A stretch of 64,000 bases of DNA from assembly GCA_030141605.1 (NCBI GenBank), contig JAQGDQ010002388.1, positions 106,452 to 170,451 of the forward strand, in the 5' to 3' direction. Origin of the DNA: Tubiluchus corallicola (Eukaryota; Priapulida; Priapulimorpha; Priapulimorphida; Tubiluchidae). The position numbers and the translations under genes were made by a program. Every line of letters starts with the position of its first letter. Position 1 is the stretch's first letter. Shown here piece by piece: positions 28,534-38,999 of the stretch. The notes beneath the pieces are model-generated. The model worked only from the letters and a program-made list of their open reading frames with translations, was not told the DNA's origin and did not search any database.

Positions 28534-30849
28534 ATGAATATTATAAGCCGTTTTATTTGCCAGCGTTATTTAAAATTATTTCTTTTTCTTACTCTTTTTA
28601 TCTCTATTTTTTCTCTTCAGGGCTGCGGTCGCTCTGATGAAACGGAGAATTTATTAAAAGCAGCCTTAGAGCTCGATCGGGTTTGGATTACACTTTTAAT
28701 GAATCGAGATATTCAGCAACAGAACGAATTGTTAGCATTAGCGATTGAAAAAACAAAAGACCTTATAACAAACTATCCTGACAGCGCTGAGGCCGTTTTA
28801 CGCAAAGACAAGGATTTTAAACGATCTCTTTTTTCTTTAGAGTATGAATATGAGGCTTCTGAATATATTGTCGATAATGTGTTAACAAATATTGGATTTA
28901 TCAAAACATTGCTGATTGACGAGAAACCTCTTGAGCCAGAATCCTGGGAAGATTTAAAAACGTTTATTTTTCATATGAACTATATTGAACTGAACTATTC
29001 TGACCGATGGGTAACGATGCTTCTTATCGACATGCTTCACAGCTTAGGGTTTTATACAGATCCTTTTCTTGTCAATCTATTGCTGGCTTCCCATACCAAA
29101 ACGCCCTCAACGCTCACACCGCTTATCAGTAATATTTTGAATGAATGCGAGACATTGATCACAAGCAGGTTATTTGATATTGAGGAGGCCTCTATTGATG
29201 CTTTTGACGCATCCATTATGAAAAGCGAGATAAAGGATGAGAATATATTTGGCTATTATATGATGTTTTTCAAAGAAATAGGTGCTGAACTCAACCAGGC
29301 GTTTGACACGTCTTTTCGTAATCTTTCTCCTTTTCACTGCCTTGCTTTTTTGAATCAGACAGAGGCTCTTGATTTTATTATTGATGAGAATACACCTCTT
29401 GATATTCCTGACACCTACCATTGGACCCCTTTATATTTAGCGGCCTGGCAACAGAATGAGGATTCCGTAAAGCTTTTACTGGAAAAAGGAGCGTCTCCGC
29501 TTTCTGTAACAGAAGAAAAACAGCTTCCTGTTTTTCATATGCTTCCGGAGAATCCTGAAAGTGGCTATACAGAATCTGGGAAGCTTTTAATGGACGCGAC
29601 GTTAGAAGCGGCATCCAACTTAAATAATCTACAGGCTCCTTATATTATTTTCTCGATCGCTGAATACGCAATCAAACATAGTTATGATGACTTTGTGCTT
29701 TCACTGATTCCTCTTTTCATTAACAATTTTTCAACACCGCAAGAAAAGGAGGGCGCCCTTAGTATTTTACTGTATGTTTCTATTGAAAAAAAGAAACCTG
29801 CTCTTATTCGTTATTTTATAGAGAATGGTGGCCGTATGAATCTTGCAGATAGCACATCTGGCTTGAGTGCGCTTCATTTACTTGTTCAGGAGCGCAACTT
29901 AGAATTTCTATCGCTTGCTCTTGAGAAAGATCCAGACAGTGTTAATGTTGCCACAAAGCAGGAAGAGACTTCTTTGCTTATGGCGGTTAAAGATGATGAT
30001 ATTGATATAGTGAGGGTTCTTTTAAAAGCGGGCGCGAATCCTGATCTCGCGGATAAAAATGGTCAATTTCCGCTTCGCACTGCGATAGAGAATGATATGT
30101 TGGATATTGTTCATATTTTGTTGGATTATGGTGCTAATTTTAATGTTTTTGACCATGATAGGAATTCTCTTCTTCATCTTGCTATTGAAAAGGAAAGGCA
30201 TGTTATTTTAAAAGCGCTTTTAAACTGGATGAACCCGAATGTTCTGACGTCAGACGGTAATACGCCTTTGCATTTAGCGGTTTTAAATAATGATCTGGTA
30301 TCGGTTCAGCTTTTGCTTGATTTTAATATAGATCTTGATACACGTAACATGAACGGGAATACGGCTTTACATATTGCTACTCATATGAAGAACGAGGAAA
30401 TCTTCACGCAGATTTTTGACGCTGGCGCGTCTCTTCGTTTAAAGAATAACAATCACAGAGAAGCTCTTCATATTGCGGCACAGTTAAACAATCTTTTTGT
30501 GCTGAAGCAGCTTATTCCTCTTTACAGTACCAGCTTTCTTAACATACAGGATGATGAAGGTTTTACGCCTTTGCATTGGGCGGTAAAGAATTATCATATT
30601 GATTCTGCTCGTCTTCTTTTAGAGTCGGGTGCGGATCCCAACAAGGCTTCTTTTGGTAAAGTAACGCCTTTACATCTGGCGGCTCAGAAGAGTGATCCGG
30701 ATTTTACAAAGCTTCTTATAGAGTTTGACGCGGACATCAACGTGGTGGATATTGATGGTTTGACGCCTTTATTTTACGCGGCTCAGAACGATAATCTGTC
30801 TGTTTTCAATTTACTACACTCTTATCATGCTTTATGGCTTGTAAAGTAG
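28534..30849 (+). CDS. Ankyrin-repeat lipoprotein
   Basis: A 771-aa protein. The N-terminus is basic and then hydrophobic, ending in a lipobox LQGC (Cys near residue 32) followed by GRSDE, so it should be exported and lipid-anchored. Residues about 35-260 form a helical region without recognised motif. Residues about 270-765 are ankyrin repeats, with many copies of the G-xTPLHxAA-x-LL-x-GADxN pattern (GNTPLHLAVLNN, GFTPLHWAVKNY, VTPLHLAAQKSD). It is flanked by AT-rich DNA and has no operon partner. Ankyrin repeats mediate protein binding; the partner is unknown, and an envelope or host-facing role is inference. Confidence 0.85.
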   Translation: MNIISRFICQRYLKLFLFLTLFISIFSLQGCGRSDETENLLKAALELDRVWITLLMNRDIQQQNELLALAIEKTKDLITNYPDSAEAVLRKDKDFKRSLFSLEYEYEASEYIVDNVLTNIGFIKTLLIDEKPLEPESWEDLKTFIFHMNYIELNYSDRWVTMLLIDMLHSLGFYTDPFLVNLLLASHTKTPSTLTPLISNILNECETLITSRLFDIEEASIDAFDASIMKSEIKDENIFGYYMMFFKEIGAELNQAFDTSFRNLSPFHCLAFLNQTEALDFIIDENTPLDIPDTYHWTPLYLAAWQQNEDSVKLLLEKGASPLSVTEEKQLPVFHMLPENPESGYTESGKLLMDATLEAASNLNNLQAPYIIFSIAEYAIKHSYDDFVLSLIPLFINNFSTPQEKEGALSILLYVSIEKKKPALIRYFIENGGRMNLADSTSGLSALHLLVQERNLEFLSLALEKDPDSVNVATKQEETSLLMAVKDDDIDIVRVLLKAGANPDLADKNGQFPLRTAIENDMLDIVHILLDYGANFNVFDHDRNSLLHLAIEKERHVILKALLNWMNPNVLTSDGNTPLHLAVLNNDLVSVQLLLDFNIDLDTRNMNGNTALHIATHMKNEEIFTQIFDAGASLRLKNNNHREALHIAAQLNNLFVLKQLIPLYSTSFLNIQDDEGFTPLHWAVKNYHIDSARLLLESGADPNKASFGKVTPLHLAAQKSDPDFTKLLIEFDADINVVDIDGLTPLFYAAQNDNLSVFNLLHSYHALWLVK

Positions 30850-30906
30850 GCGGTTGTTTTTTAATCCATGAAGTAAGCGAACTATATAAACTGGGAGGAT
30901 ATACTT

Positions 30907-31806
30907 ATGGCTCAGACAGTTGCTCCACAAACGATTGCTTTTATTGGCCTTGGCACTATGGGTTTTTTTATGGCTGGCCATCTTAGCGATCATTATGACG
31001 TTATTGTTTATAACAGGACGGTTAAAAAGGCTGAGAAGTGGCTTAATTGTTACCATGGCAAGCGAACAGAGACAATTTCGCAGGCTGTGGCTCTTGCGGA
31101 TATGGTGATAATTTGTGTCGGGGATGATTCTGATCTTCGCGAAGTTATGTCAGCGAAGGATGGCATTCTTGATGGCTTAAGGCCTGGGACATGTGTAATT
31201 GATCACAGCACGACTTCCGCGACAGTTGCTCAGGAGGTCGCAATTCTCGTTGAGCAAGCGAAGGGGTATTTTTTTGATGCGCCGGTTTCTGGTGGTCAGG
31301 TTGGTGCTCAGAAGGGCCAGTTAACGATTATGGCGGGAGGTCCTAAGGAGCTTTTTTCTGTTCTTCAGCCTGTTTTGCAGCATTATGCTTGTTCTCTTAT
31401 TCATATGGGAGAGAACGGTTCTGGTCAGCAGACAAAGATGGTCAATCAAATTTGTATTGCTGGTTTACTTCAGGCTTTATCCGAGGGTCTTGCGTTGTCT
31501 AGGCGTATGAATTTAGATTCTCAGAAGATGTTTCATGTTCTGACCAAGGGAGCGGCGGCTTCTTGGCAGATGCAGAATCGTACAGCGACGATGTTAAGTG
31601 ATGAGTTTGACTTTGGGTTTTCGGTTGACTTAATGCGGAAAGATCTTCGTATTTGCCTTGAGGAATCTGAGAAATATCATCTTGATTTACCGGTAAGTGC
31701 GCTTGTGGATCAGTTTTATAAAAAGCTTCAGTGTTTGGGATATGGTCATGAGGATACCTCTTCTTTAATTCGTCTTTTAGGGAAAGAGTCTGGAGAGAGT
31801 CAATGA
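30907..31806 (+). CDS. 3-hydroxyisobutyrate dehydrogenase / tartronate semialdehyde reductase family protein
   Basis: An NAD(P)-dependent beta-hydroxyacid dehydrogenase of 299 aa. The Rossmann motif is FIGLGTMGFFMAGHL near residue 11. The substrate loop DAPVSGGQVGAQKGQLTIMAGG is near residue 122, and the catalytic Lys lies in NGSGQQTKMVNQ near residue 175. Family members reduce 3-hydroxyisobutyrate, tartronate semialdehyde, glyoxylate or succinic semialdehyde; substrate cannot be assigned here. Its stop overlaps the next gene in ATGA, so it is coupled to a degenerate GGDEF protein. Confidence 0.88.
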   Translation: MAQTVAPQTIAFIGLGTMGFFMAGHLSDHYDVIVYNRTVKKAEKWLNCYHGKRTETISQAVALADMVIICVGDDSDLREVMSAKDGILDGLRPGTCVIDHSTTSATVAQEVAILVEQAKGYFFDAPVSGGQVGAQKGQLTIMAGGPKELFSVLQPVLQHYACSLIHMGENGSGQQTKMVNQICIAGLLQALSEGLALSRRMNLDSQKMFHVLTKGAAASWQMQNRTATMLSDEFDFGFSVDLMRKDLRICLEESEKYHLDLPVSALVDQFYKKLQCLGYGHEDTSSLIRLLGKESGESQ

Positions 31807-33143
31807 GCAAATTTTCTTTTTTGAAAGGAGCGGGCGGCAAGCTTATTTTAATGATGATATTTTTCAATGCACTTTTTTTTGCGGGGGGATATTTTCTATT
31901 TTACTATTTTTATGTAAGTATTTTTATGCTTGCGGTTTATTTTTTATCTTTTATTATTTTATTATTTTTCGTGTCTTCTTTTTGGTGGAAGTATATTTTT
32001 TCTGTTCCTTTTCAAGAGGCACAGGGGAGTTTTCAGCGCTATAGGATTGGAGAGAAAGAGAGTCAGATTTATCTTCCGAAAAATCCTTCTCATGAGCTCT
32101 ATCCTCTAGTTCAGGAGGCGAATCTTATTTTGGGGCAGTATGAGAATATTATTTCCTCTCAGTATGAAGAAATGTGTCAGGCGTCGGAACGTGAGTCTTT
32201 TCAGGACAAGCACCTTAAGGAGATCGTTCATTCAATAGAGGATCTTGAAAAAACGCATGAATTAACAACTCAGCATGCTAGAGAGGTTTTGGAATTTTTG
32301 CCTGTTCCGCTTGTGATTATAAGCCATGAGGGGATTGTTTTATTTTGCAACAAGGCTTGGGTTGAGCTTTTAAAGTATCCTTTGGAAAAAGAAACGCTTT
32401 ATCAGACGAATTTTCTTGATCTTTTTTTATCGACAAGCCGGAGTCATTTTCAATTCATGATTGAAAAGGCGATTATGGAACATGATCTGCTTTCGTATTA
32501 TTATACAGCTTCGTTTAAGGACAAGGGGAAACGAGCTTTATTTGTGCAGATGAATCTGTGTGAATATGAGCATGAGAATCAGATTACACATGCGGTTCTT
32601 TGTACAATGACAAACACGCATAAAATGCGTAAGCTTGAGGATCGTTTAAAGCTTCTTGAGATCACGGATTCTGTTACGGGCCTTTATACAAAGCGGCATT
32701 TTATAACTTTGTGTAATTATGAGGTCAAGCGTTTTTTGCGTTATAAGCACCCTCTTACGATTATGGTTATTGATTGCAATAATTTAGCGATTCCCAAAGA
32801 GAGTGACACGCCTGCCAATCGTGAGAAAGTTTTACGTACGATCGCCCAAACTTGTAAGAAGATCATACGAGTTACGGATATTTTTGGCAGAACGGATCAG
32901 CAGCAGATTGCCATTGCTTTAACGGAGACCTCTATACAGAATGCTCTGAGTGCCGCCAATCGTTTATCGGAAACTGTTCGATTAATTCCGTTTAAGTTTA
33001 ACGATACTGGTGTGAAGCCTTACCGTGCTCAATTTAAGATTGGTCTTGCGACGCCTACTTACAAAGAAAAGACAATTTATCCTGCTATGGCACGCGCTTA
33101 CAGCAGTATTATAAAGCTTTATTCAGAAAGCGATAGTACTTAA
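31803..33143 (+). CDS. Membrane PAS-GGDEF protein with degenerate GGDEF site
   Basis: Two membrane helices span residues about 10-62. A linker and coiled coil follow, then a PAS domain (residues about 155-275, LEFLPVPLVIISHEGIVLFCNKAW) and a GGDEF-like domain (residues about 285-400). The GGDEF start is recognisable as DSVTGLYTKRHF, but the GG(D/E)EF active-site loop reads FGRTDQQQIAIAL. Both glycine and acidic catalytic residues are lost, so diguanylate cyclase activity is not expected. It may bind a partner or act as a structural sensor. It overlaps the upstream dehydrogenase stop by 4 bp. Confidence 0.82.
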   Translation: MSKFSFLKGAGGKLILMMIFFNALFFAGGYFLFYYFYVSIFMLAVYFLSFIILLFFVSSFWWKYIFSVPFQEAQGSFQRYRIGEKESQIYLPKNPSHELYPLVQEANLILGQYENIISSQYEEMCQASERESFQDKHLKEIVHSIEDLEKTHELTTQHAREVLEFLPVPLVIISHEGIVLFCNKAWVELLKYPLEKETLYQTNFLDLFLSTSRSHFQFMIEKAIMEHDLLSYYYTASFKDKGKRALFVQMNLCEYEHENQITHAVLCTMTNTHKMRKLEDRLKLLEITDSVTGLYTKRHFITLCNYEVKRFLRYKHPLTIMVIDCNNLAIPKESDTPANREKVLRTIAQTCKKIIRVTDIFGRTDQQQIAIALTETSIQNALSAANRLSETVRLIPFKFNDTGVKPYRAQFKIGLATPTYKEKTIYPAMARAYSSIIKLYSESDST

Positions 33144-33247
33144 AGCGCGCGAGGGGATCTGCGTTTATTTTGGCTTTCCTGATTTTCTTCTATGGGAGTG
33201 TGGTAAAGCCGCTTTCCAATGGTAAAAAGTGTGATATAAAACGACTT

Positions 33248-34831
33248 TTATGATAGAGAGCGAATAGTCCATTCAATCACTTTATGGAAGCTGACATCTT
33301 TTACATGTAGGATGATTGTATGGATATTTTTGTCATAAAGGAGTTTTCCGGATTCTTTATCATCTTTTCTGCGGGAGGATATTGCCCAGGAGAAATTCCA
33401 TTGTTCATTATGTGATGTTTTTATGGTTATTTGCTCTTCTTGCAGAATCAGGGGGATACAATGGGGATGCAGGTGAAAATGGAGGAAATAGTCTTTTTTT
33501 CTATCATGGCACCCTCCTTCTTTTCCGGCGATTTGTTTTCCATTTTCTGATAAAGTTATTGTTCGCTCGAGCAGTAAATTCTTAGTAGATTGCAATTTGT
33601 CTTTTTTATACTTCCGCAAGATCATATGCTGGAGATCATTTTCTTTTCGGTAGTTGAATTCATGGATATACGCTTGTGCAAGGAAGGGAAATCTCTGGTT
33701 TGTTTTAAGGAAGGCTCCTGTGATAATTCGCTCTTGTTTATGGCTGATTTCAAATCCCATTTTTCCTTTAGAGCTATTTTTCACCTTGTTTTTTTTAGGA
33801 ATGGAGAGCCCTCCCCTATCAAAGAGCATGACGGTTTCTCCAGCTTCCATTCGGGCAAAGCCGCTATAAGGGAGTGTATTGAAAGGGGTGCTACTTAGGG
33901 CGGCTGCTGTAAGGGTTGCGCTTAAGGAAAGCTTTGTACTTTCTACGCCTTTGTTAAAGACGGCTAATGTCCCATCACTGTGCCGTAATGTTCTTAAGGC
34001 AGGTGCCATCCGATCGATCGTTTGCCTCAGGGAGTTTAAAGGAGGAAATTTGGCTTTTCCCATCATATTGCCAAGCTCAATAAAAGCTCTTAGGAGTGTT
34101 TCCATTTCCGATGGGACGCGTCCTATATGCCCTCCATCTTCAAGGATTTGCTGATCGATATTTATTTTCAAAAGCGCCCATATATCTTTTTGCACCTGAG
34201 ACTGTGGCTTTCCGAAAATAAGTTCCGCGAATGCAAGAACAATGAGAGCATAAAGCTGTTGAAAAGAGGGGTTTTGTGATAAAATACGATATAGTAAATC
34301 ATTTCTCTGCAAGAAGAGCGATTCCCATAATCGTCTTTTTAAAAGAGGGTGCATTTTATTTTCAAGAAATGACCAACTAACGATTATATTATGGATTCGC
34401 GAGGCCATAATAAAAAGGGACCACGGATCTCCATTCATTTCTTTATGGTAATATAGGGCAAGCCATTCTTCGACAAGATCGCAAGCTTTTTGAGCGGCTT
34501 GTGTTGACCCGACTGCTGACAAATGTCTCAGCCATAGAAAGCTATGGAGTGTATAGACATCTTCTCCGGAGAGTTTTTTAGGAAGCGTGCGAAATCCTTC
34601 AAAGGGTGTTTTCTGATATTTTAATACCATACTTCCAAACAGAATTTTATGCCCGATTTCCACATTTCCTGGAAAGATTTTCCACTTTAAGGAGGAAATT
34701 TCAGGAATAGTGTTTGTCTTTTGTAAGAAAGACACCCATACTTTACGGTAATAGTCACGAGGATAGAGATATTTTCTGCACCGTAAAAAGAAGGGTGCTT
34801 TTAAAGATGAATACTGAAAAAAACGATTCAT
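33248..34831 (-). CDS. Heparinase II/III-family protein
   Basis: A 527-aa protein with no clear signal peptide. The first 300 residues are an alpha/alpha toroid (YTLHSFLWLRHLSAVGS, GDPWSLFIMASRIHNIIVSW, EDGGHIGRVPSEMETLLR). A C-terminal beta-rich Hepar_II_III domain includes SGFARMEAGETVMLFDRGG near residue 325 and the HLHPHC motif near residue 455. Alphaproteobacteria keep one such gene, usually near rsmB and purH, with unproven role in cell-envelope glycan metabolism. Here it stands alone between a GGDEF protein and moeB/thiF. Confidence 0.82.
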   Translation of the reverse strand: MNRFFQYSSLKAPFFLRCRKYLYPRDYYRKVWVSFLQKTNTIPEISSLKWKIFPGNVEIGHKILFGSMVLKYQKTPFEGFRTLPKKLSGEDVYTLHSFLWLRHLSAVGSTQAAQKACDLVEEWLALYYHKEMNGDPWSLFIMASRIHNIIVSWSFLENKMHPLLKRRLWESLFLQRNDLLYRILSQNPSFQQLYALIVLAFAELIFGKPQSQVQKDIWALLKINIDQQILEDGGHIGRVPSEMETLLRAFIELGNMMGKAKFPPLNSLRQTIDRMAPALRTLRHSDGTLAVFNKGVESTKLSLSATLTAAALSSTPFNTLPYSGFARMEAGETVMLFDRGGLSIPKKNKVKNSSKGKMGFEISHKQERIITGAFLKTNQRFPFLAQAYIHEFNYRKENDLQHMILRKYKKDKLQSTKNLLLERTITLSENGKQIAGKEGGCHDRKKDYFLHFHLHPHCIPLILQEEQITIKTSHNEQWNFSWAISSRRKDDKESGKLLYDKNIHTIILHVKDVSFHKVIEWTIRSLS

Positions 34832-34918
34832 TGACTCTCCAGTGCCAGGATCATTGCTTGATAACGCATTTTTTATAAAAAACCTTTGTGTATTTTATTT
34901 TTTTTATAGTAGCATAAT

Positions 34919-35710
34919 TTACAGTGTATCTTCTATTATTTCCATTTTATGAATTGTAGAGCAGACGGGGCATTTCATATCTCTTTGTAATTTTGTTTCC
35001 TGAAATGTTCCTTTTAATCCATTGATTTTTATCAATCGGCCGCTCATTCCTTGCCCTATCGAGGTTAATTCCTTAATGATTTCAACAGCCTGCAAAGATC
35101 CAAGCACGCCACAAAGAGCTCCCATAACGCCTGCTGTTGCAGCTGTTGGCACAGAACCCTCTTCCGGCAGTGTATGATAAAGGCAATGATAGCATGGGAA
35201 TTGTTTTCCTTTCAGCCATGCTTTATAAGTTGTCATTTGCGCGCTAAATCGTACGATAGACGCTGATACTTGTGGTATTTTCAGTTGTGTCGCTGCTTTA
35301 TTGATGGCAAATCGTGTTGGGAAATTATCGCATGCGACAGCTATTATATCATACCCTTGAAGCAAGAATTTTGCGTTCTCATCTGTCAGGCGTTTTTGGA
35401 TACAGGTCAGTTGAACATCCGGATTAATGTCGCGTAGAGTCTCTTGTGCGCTATAGACTTTTTCTTTTCCGATATTGCCTGTTTTATGGATCACTTGTCG
35501 CTGAAGATTGCTTAAACTGACTGTATCGTCATCGACCAGCCCTATGGTACCGATTCCGGAAGCCGCGAGATAAATCAGCAGAGGAGAACCCAGCCCCCCT
35601 GCCCCAATAACGAGAACATTAGCACCCAGCAGTTTTTTCTGCCCCTTTTCTCCTAACTCTTCTAAAAGCATATGGCGAGAGAATCGTTCTTTTTGATTTT
35701 TTGTTAACAT
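34919..35710 (-). CDS. MoeB/ThiF/HesA-type adenylyltransferase
   Basis: E1-like enzyme that adenylates the C-terminus of a ubiquitin-like sulfur carrier (MoaD or ThiS). It has FSRHMLLEELGEKGQKKL near residue 10, the ATP motif GAGGLGSPLLIYLA near residue 37, DDDTVSLSNLQRQVIH near residue 60 and CDNFPTRF near residue 125. Two zinc Cys pairs are present (CYHC, CPVC). There is no rhodanese domain. ATG at 35710, after AAGGAA, is preferred over the TTG at 35758. No molybdopterin or thiamine genes adjoin, so MoeB versus ThiF is undecided. Confidence 0.85.
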   Translation of the reverse strand: MLTKNQKERFSRHMLLEELGEKGQKKLLGANVLVIGAGGLGSPLLIYLAASGIGTIGLVDDDTVSLSNLQRQVIHKTGNIGKEKVYSAQETLRDINPDVQLTCIQKRLTDENAKFLLQGYDIIAVACDNFPTRFAINKAATQLKIPQVSASIVRFSAQMTTYKAWLKGKQFPCYHCLYHTLPEEGSVPTAATAGVMGALCGVLGSLQAVEIIKELTSIGQGMSGRLIKINGLKGTFQETKLQRDMKCPVCSTIHKMEIIEDTL

Positions 35711-35953
35711 TCCTTTATTTTCCTTAAGCGAGTTATTTGCGGCGCGTTGGTTTGTCAAAACGCTTTTATAGCAATTTTTGCTATTTTTTTATGCGCCTTT
35801 TTCAGAACATTCGTTGAAAACGGTCTGTTTTAAATAGCAGCCTTGTGGCAAGTTTAAGTCTACACATGCCTTTTTTTCAGCTTATTAATTTAAAAAGCGT
35901 GTCTGAAAGATGTTATAAGGCATGTCTCAATTAAAAATAATGTTTATAAAGCC

Positions 35954-38785
35954 TTATAGCTGATTATTCAGGTAGGGTTTCAGATAATGCCCTGTGAAAC
36001 TTTCTGGCTTTGTTGCGATTGTTTCCGGTGTTCCCTGGGCAATAATTTCACCTCCTGCGCTTCCTCCTTCTGGCCCGATGTCAATAATCCAATCTGCGTT
36101 TTTAATCACATCAAGGTTATGCTCAATGACAATGACAGTATTTCCGGCGTTAACAAGCTCGTGAATAACCTGCAAGAGGCGTTCAATATCCGCAAAATGG
36201 AGCCCTGTAGTCGGCTCATCAAGTATATAGAGTGTTTTTCCGGTCATTTTCCGTACGAGTTCACGAGAAAGCCGCATTCTTTGAGCCTCTCCTCCTGACA
36301 GGGTCGTCGCCTGTTGCCCAAGTTGTATATATCCGAGACCAATTCTCCGCAAGATTTCCAAGCGATTTTTAATTGCGGGTATAGCTTGGAAAAATTCCAA
36401 TGCTTCATCAACAGTCATGGCGAGAATATCGGAGATTGTTTTTCCTTTAAATGTAACGGCAAGTGTTTCTCTGTTATAGCGTAGTCCTTTACAGACTTCG
36501 CACTGTACATAGACATCGGGTAGAAAGTGCATTTCCACTTTGATAACGCCGGCGCCTTTACAGGATTCGCATCGCCCCCCTTTAACATTAAAAGAGAATC
36601 GCCCTGGAGTATATCCTCGTGCTTTTGCTTCCGGCAGTGCTGCCATCCATTCACGTATCAAGGTAAAGATCCCTGTGTAAGTTGCGGGGTTAGATCGAGG
36701 AGTTCGCCCGATGGGGGATTGATCGACATCAATTACTTTATCGATTTGCTCTATTCCTTTTATGGATTTGAGAGACGCGACGCTTTCTTTTGCTCCATAG
36801 AGATGTCGTGCAATTGAGCGGTATAATGTTTCAATCACCAATGTTGATTTTCCAGAACCTGAAACACCTGTAATACATATGAATTTTTCCAAAGGAAAGT
36901 GAACATCTATATTTTTCAGATTATTTCCACTCGCTTTATAAAGAGAGAGTGTTTTTCCGTTTCCTTTTCGTCTTTTTTCAGGAACTGAGATAGATCTTTT
37001 TCCGCTGAGAAAGTCTCCTGTTATGCTTTCCGGCGTTTCCATAATGGAATTGATATCGCCTTGCGCGACGATTTTTCCGCCATGTATACCGGCTCCCGGC
37101 CCTATATCGATCACATGATCCGCGTTGCGGATGGCTTCTTCGTCATGTTCAACGACAATAACGGTATTGCCGAGATCACGCAGGCGATACAATGTTTTCA
37201 AAAGGCGGTTATTATCGCGCTGATGGAGCCCAATTGACGGCTCGTCCAGCACATACAGCACGCCGACAAGGCCGGATCCTATTTGGGAAGCAAGCCGAAT
37301 TCTTTGGCTTTCCCCTCCCGAGAGTGTCCGAGAAGCGCGAGAGAGCGTCAGATACCCCAGTCCGATATTGTTAAGGAATTCGATTCTTTCTTTAATTTCC
37401 CGTAATATTGGGCGCGCGATTGTGATTTGCTTTTTGGTGAGTATTGTTTCCACCTCTTTAATCCATGCGCTAAAACGCCGGATAGAAAGCGCAGAGACTT
37501 CTCCTATATGGGCGTGATTTATTTTAACAGCGAGCGCTTCTTCTTTTAATCGCCATCCTTTGCAGTGGTGGCAGATTTTCTGTGACTGGTATTTTGCCAG
37601 ATCTTCTCTGACTTGGTTTGAGTTTGTTTCTTTCCATCGTCGTGCCAGGTTTGGGATGATGCCTTCGAATTTTCGTTTTGTTTTATAGACGCTATTTTTA
37701 TTACTATAAACGATGGGAATAACGGTATCTCCCGATCCATTCAGGATGATATTCTGGATTTTTTCAGAGAGGGATGAGAAAGGATCTGATATATTGAAAT
37801 TATAATAGTTTGCCAGGGATTCGATTGTTTGAAAGAGGTAGGTGGAGGATGAATTCGACCACAAGCCTATTGCGTCTCTCAAGGGGGCATCTGGTTTTGT
37901 TACAATAAGGTCTATATCGAAATAAACCTCTGTTCCAAGGCCGTCGCATGAGGGGCAGGCGCCGAAAGGATTATTGAAGGAAAAAAGCTTCGGTTCGATT
38001 TCTTCGATTGTAAATCCGGATACAGGGCAGACGAATTGTTCTGAGAAGATTATTTTTTCATTGTTTTCAGCGTCTTCTATAACGGCGATTCCACCGGCGA
38101 GGCGCAAGGCGGTTTCTAAGCTGTCGGCGAGTCTTTCCTCGATATTCTCTTTTAAGATCAAGCGATCGACAATAACCTCTATATCGTGTTTATATGTTTT
38201 TTTCAGTGGAGGGACATCTTCAATATCGTAGAGAATTTGATCGACGCGCAAGCGCTGATACCCTTGTTTTTGCAACTCTTGTATTTCTTTTTTATATTCT
38301 CCTTTTCGCCCTCGTACTATGGGAGCTATCACATAGAAGCGCATATTTTTTTTCATATGCATGATGCGGTCGACCATTTGCGAGACTGTTTGACTTTCTA
38401 CGGGAAGCCCTGTTGTAGGTGAGTATGCTGTCCCGATGCGAGCGAACATGAGTCTTAAATAGTCATAAATTTCTGTAACGGTTCCGACTGTGGAGCGTAG
38501 ATTTCTGGAAGCGGTTTTTTGCTCAATAGAGATAGCGGGTGATAGTCCGTCTATTCCGTCTACATCTGGTTTTTGCATAAGCTCGAGGAATTGTCTTGCG
38601 TATGCCGAGAGGGATTCGACATAGCGGCGTTGCCCTTCTGCATAGATTGTATCAAATGCCAGAGATGATTTACCTGAGCCGGACACACCTGTTATGACGA
38701 TAAATTCATCGCGTGGAATCTGCAGGTATATATTATCCAGATTATGTTCGCGTGCCCCTCGAATATTGATATTCTGTTCTGACAC
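35954..38785 (-). CDS. uvrA: Excinuclease ABC subunit A
   Basis: DNA damage-recognition ATPase of nucleotide excision repair. Two ABC-type ATPase halves are seen: first Walker [10 protein letters not shown] near residue 32 and signature [12 protein letters not shown] near residue 490; second Walker [10 protein letters not shown] near residue 640 and [12 protein letters not shown] near residue 830. Zinc modules CPSCDG...  and CESCKG/CEVCKG flank them, and LDEPSIGLH and LDEPTTGLH are the Walker B regions. At 943 aa it is full length. It is divergent from ssb, the usual arrangement in alphaproteobacteria. No LexA box was recognised between them. Confidence 0.96.
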   Translation of the reverse strand: MSEQNINIRGAREHNLDNIYLQIPRDEFIVITGVSGSGKSSLAFDTIYAEGQRRYVESLSAYARQFLELMQKPDVDGIDGLSPAISIEQKTASRNLRSTVGTVTEIYDYLRLMFARIGTAYSPTTGLPVESQTVSQMVDRIMHMKKNMRFYVIAPIVRGRKGEYKKEIQELQKQGYQRLRVDQILYDIEDVPPLKKTYKHDIEVIVDRLILKENIEERLADSLETALRLAGGIAVIEDAENNEKIIFSEQFVCPVSGFTIEEIEPKLFSFNNPFGACPSCDGLGTEVYFDIDLIVTKPDAPLRDAIGLWSNSSSTYLFQTIESLANYYNFNISDPFSSLSEKIQNIILNGSGDTVIPIVYSNKNSVYKTKRKFEGIIPNLARRWKETNSNQVREDLAKYQSQKICHHCKGWRLKEEALAVKINHAHIGEVSALSIRRFSAWIKEVETILTKKQITIARPILREIKERIEFLNNIGLGYLTLSRASRTLSGGESQRIRLASQIGSGLVGVLYVLDEPSIGLHQRDNNRLLKTLYRLRDLGNTVIVVEHDEEAIRNADHVIDIGPGAGIHGGKIVAQGDINSIMETPESITGDFLSGKRSISVPEKRRKGNGKTLSLYKASGNNLKNIDVHFPLEKFICITGVSGSGKSTLVIETLYRSIARHLYGAKESVASLKSIKGIEQIDKVIDVDQSPIGRTPRSNPATYTGIFTLIREWMAALPEAKARGYTPGRFSFNVKGGRCESCKGAGVIKVEMHFLPDVYVQCEVCKGLRYNRETLAVTFKGKTISDILAMTVDEALEFFQAIPAIKNRLEILRRIGLGYIQLGQQATTLSGGEAQRMRLSRELVRKMTGKTLYILDEPTTGLHFADIERLLQVIHELVNAGNTVIVIEHNLDVIKNADWIIDIGPEGGSAGGEIIAQGTPETIATKPESFTGHYLKPYLNNQL

Positions 38786-38999
38786 AATTTTGGCCCTTTT
38801 TCTTAAGCTTATAAATTATTAAGGTGTGTAGTATAATATTTAAAAAAGGCTTACTCAATAAAAAGCCTTTGAGTGTAAAATTATCTTAGTGAAATGTGAA
38901 AAGTTTTTATCTTATTTTAATCTTTATATTTGTAAAATGATTTTTTATCATTAATCTATAATTTTCGGTATTTTGGAAATTTTCAGGAGTTTAGATACT

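Noticed and set aside
35768-35925. Hairpins between moeB/thiF and uvrA (ATAGCAA/TTGCTAT; ACATGCCTT/AAGGCATGT) as terminators
   Set aside because: On the transcribed minus strand the first has no U-run after the stem, and the second has a 44-nt loop.
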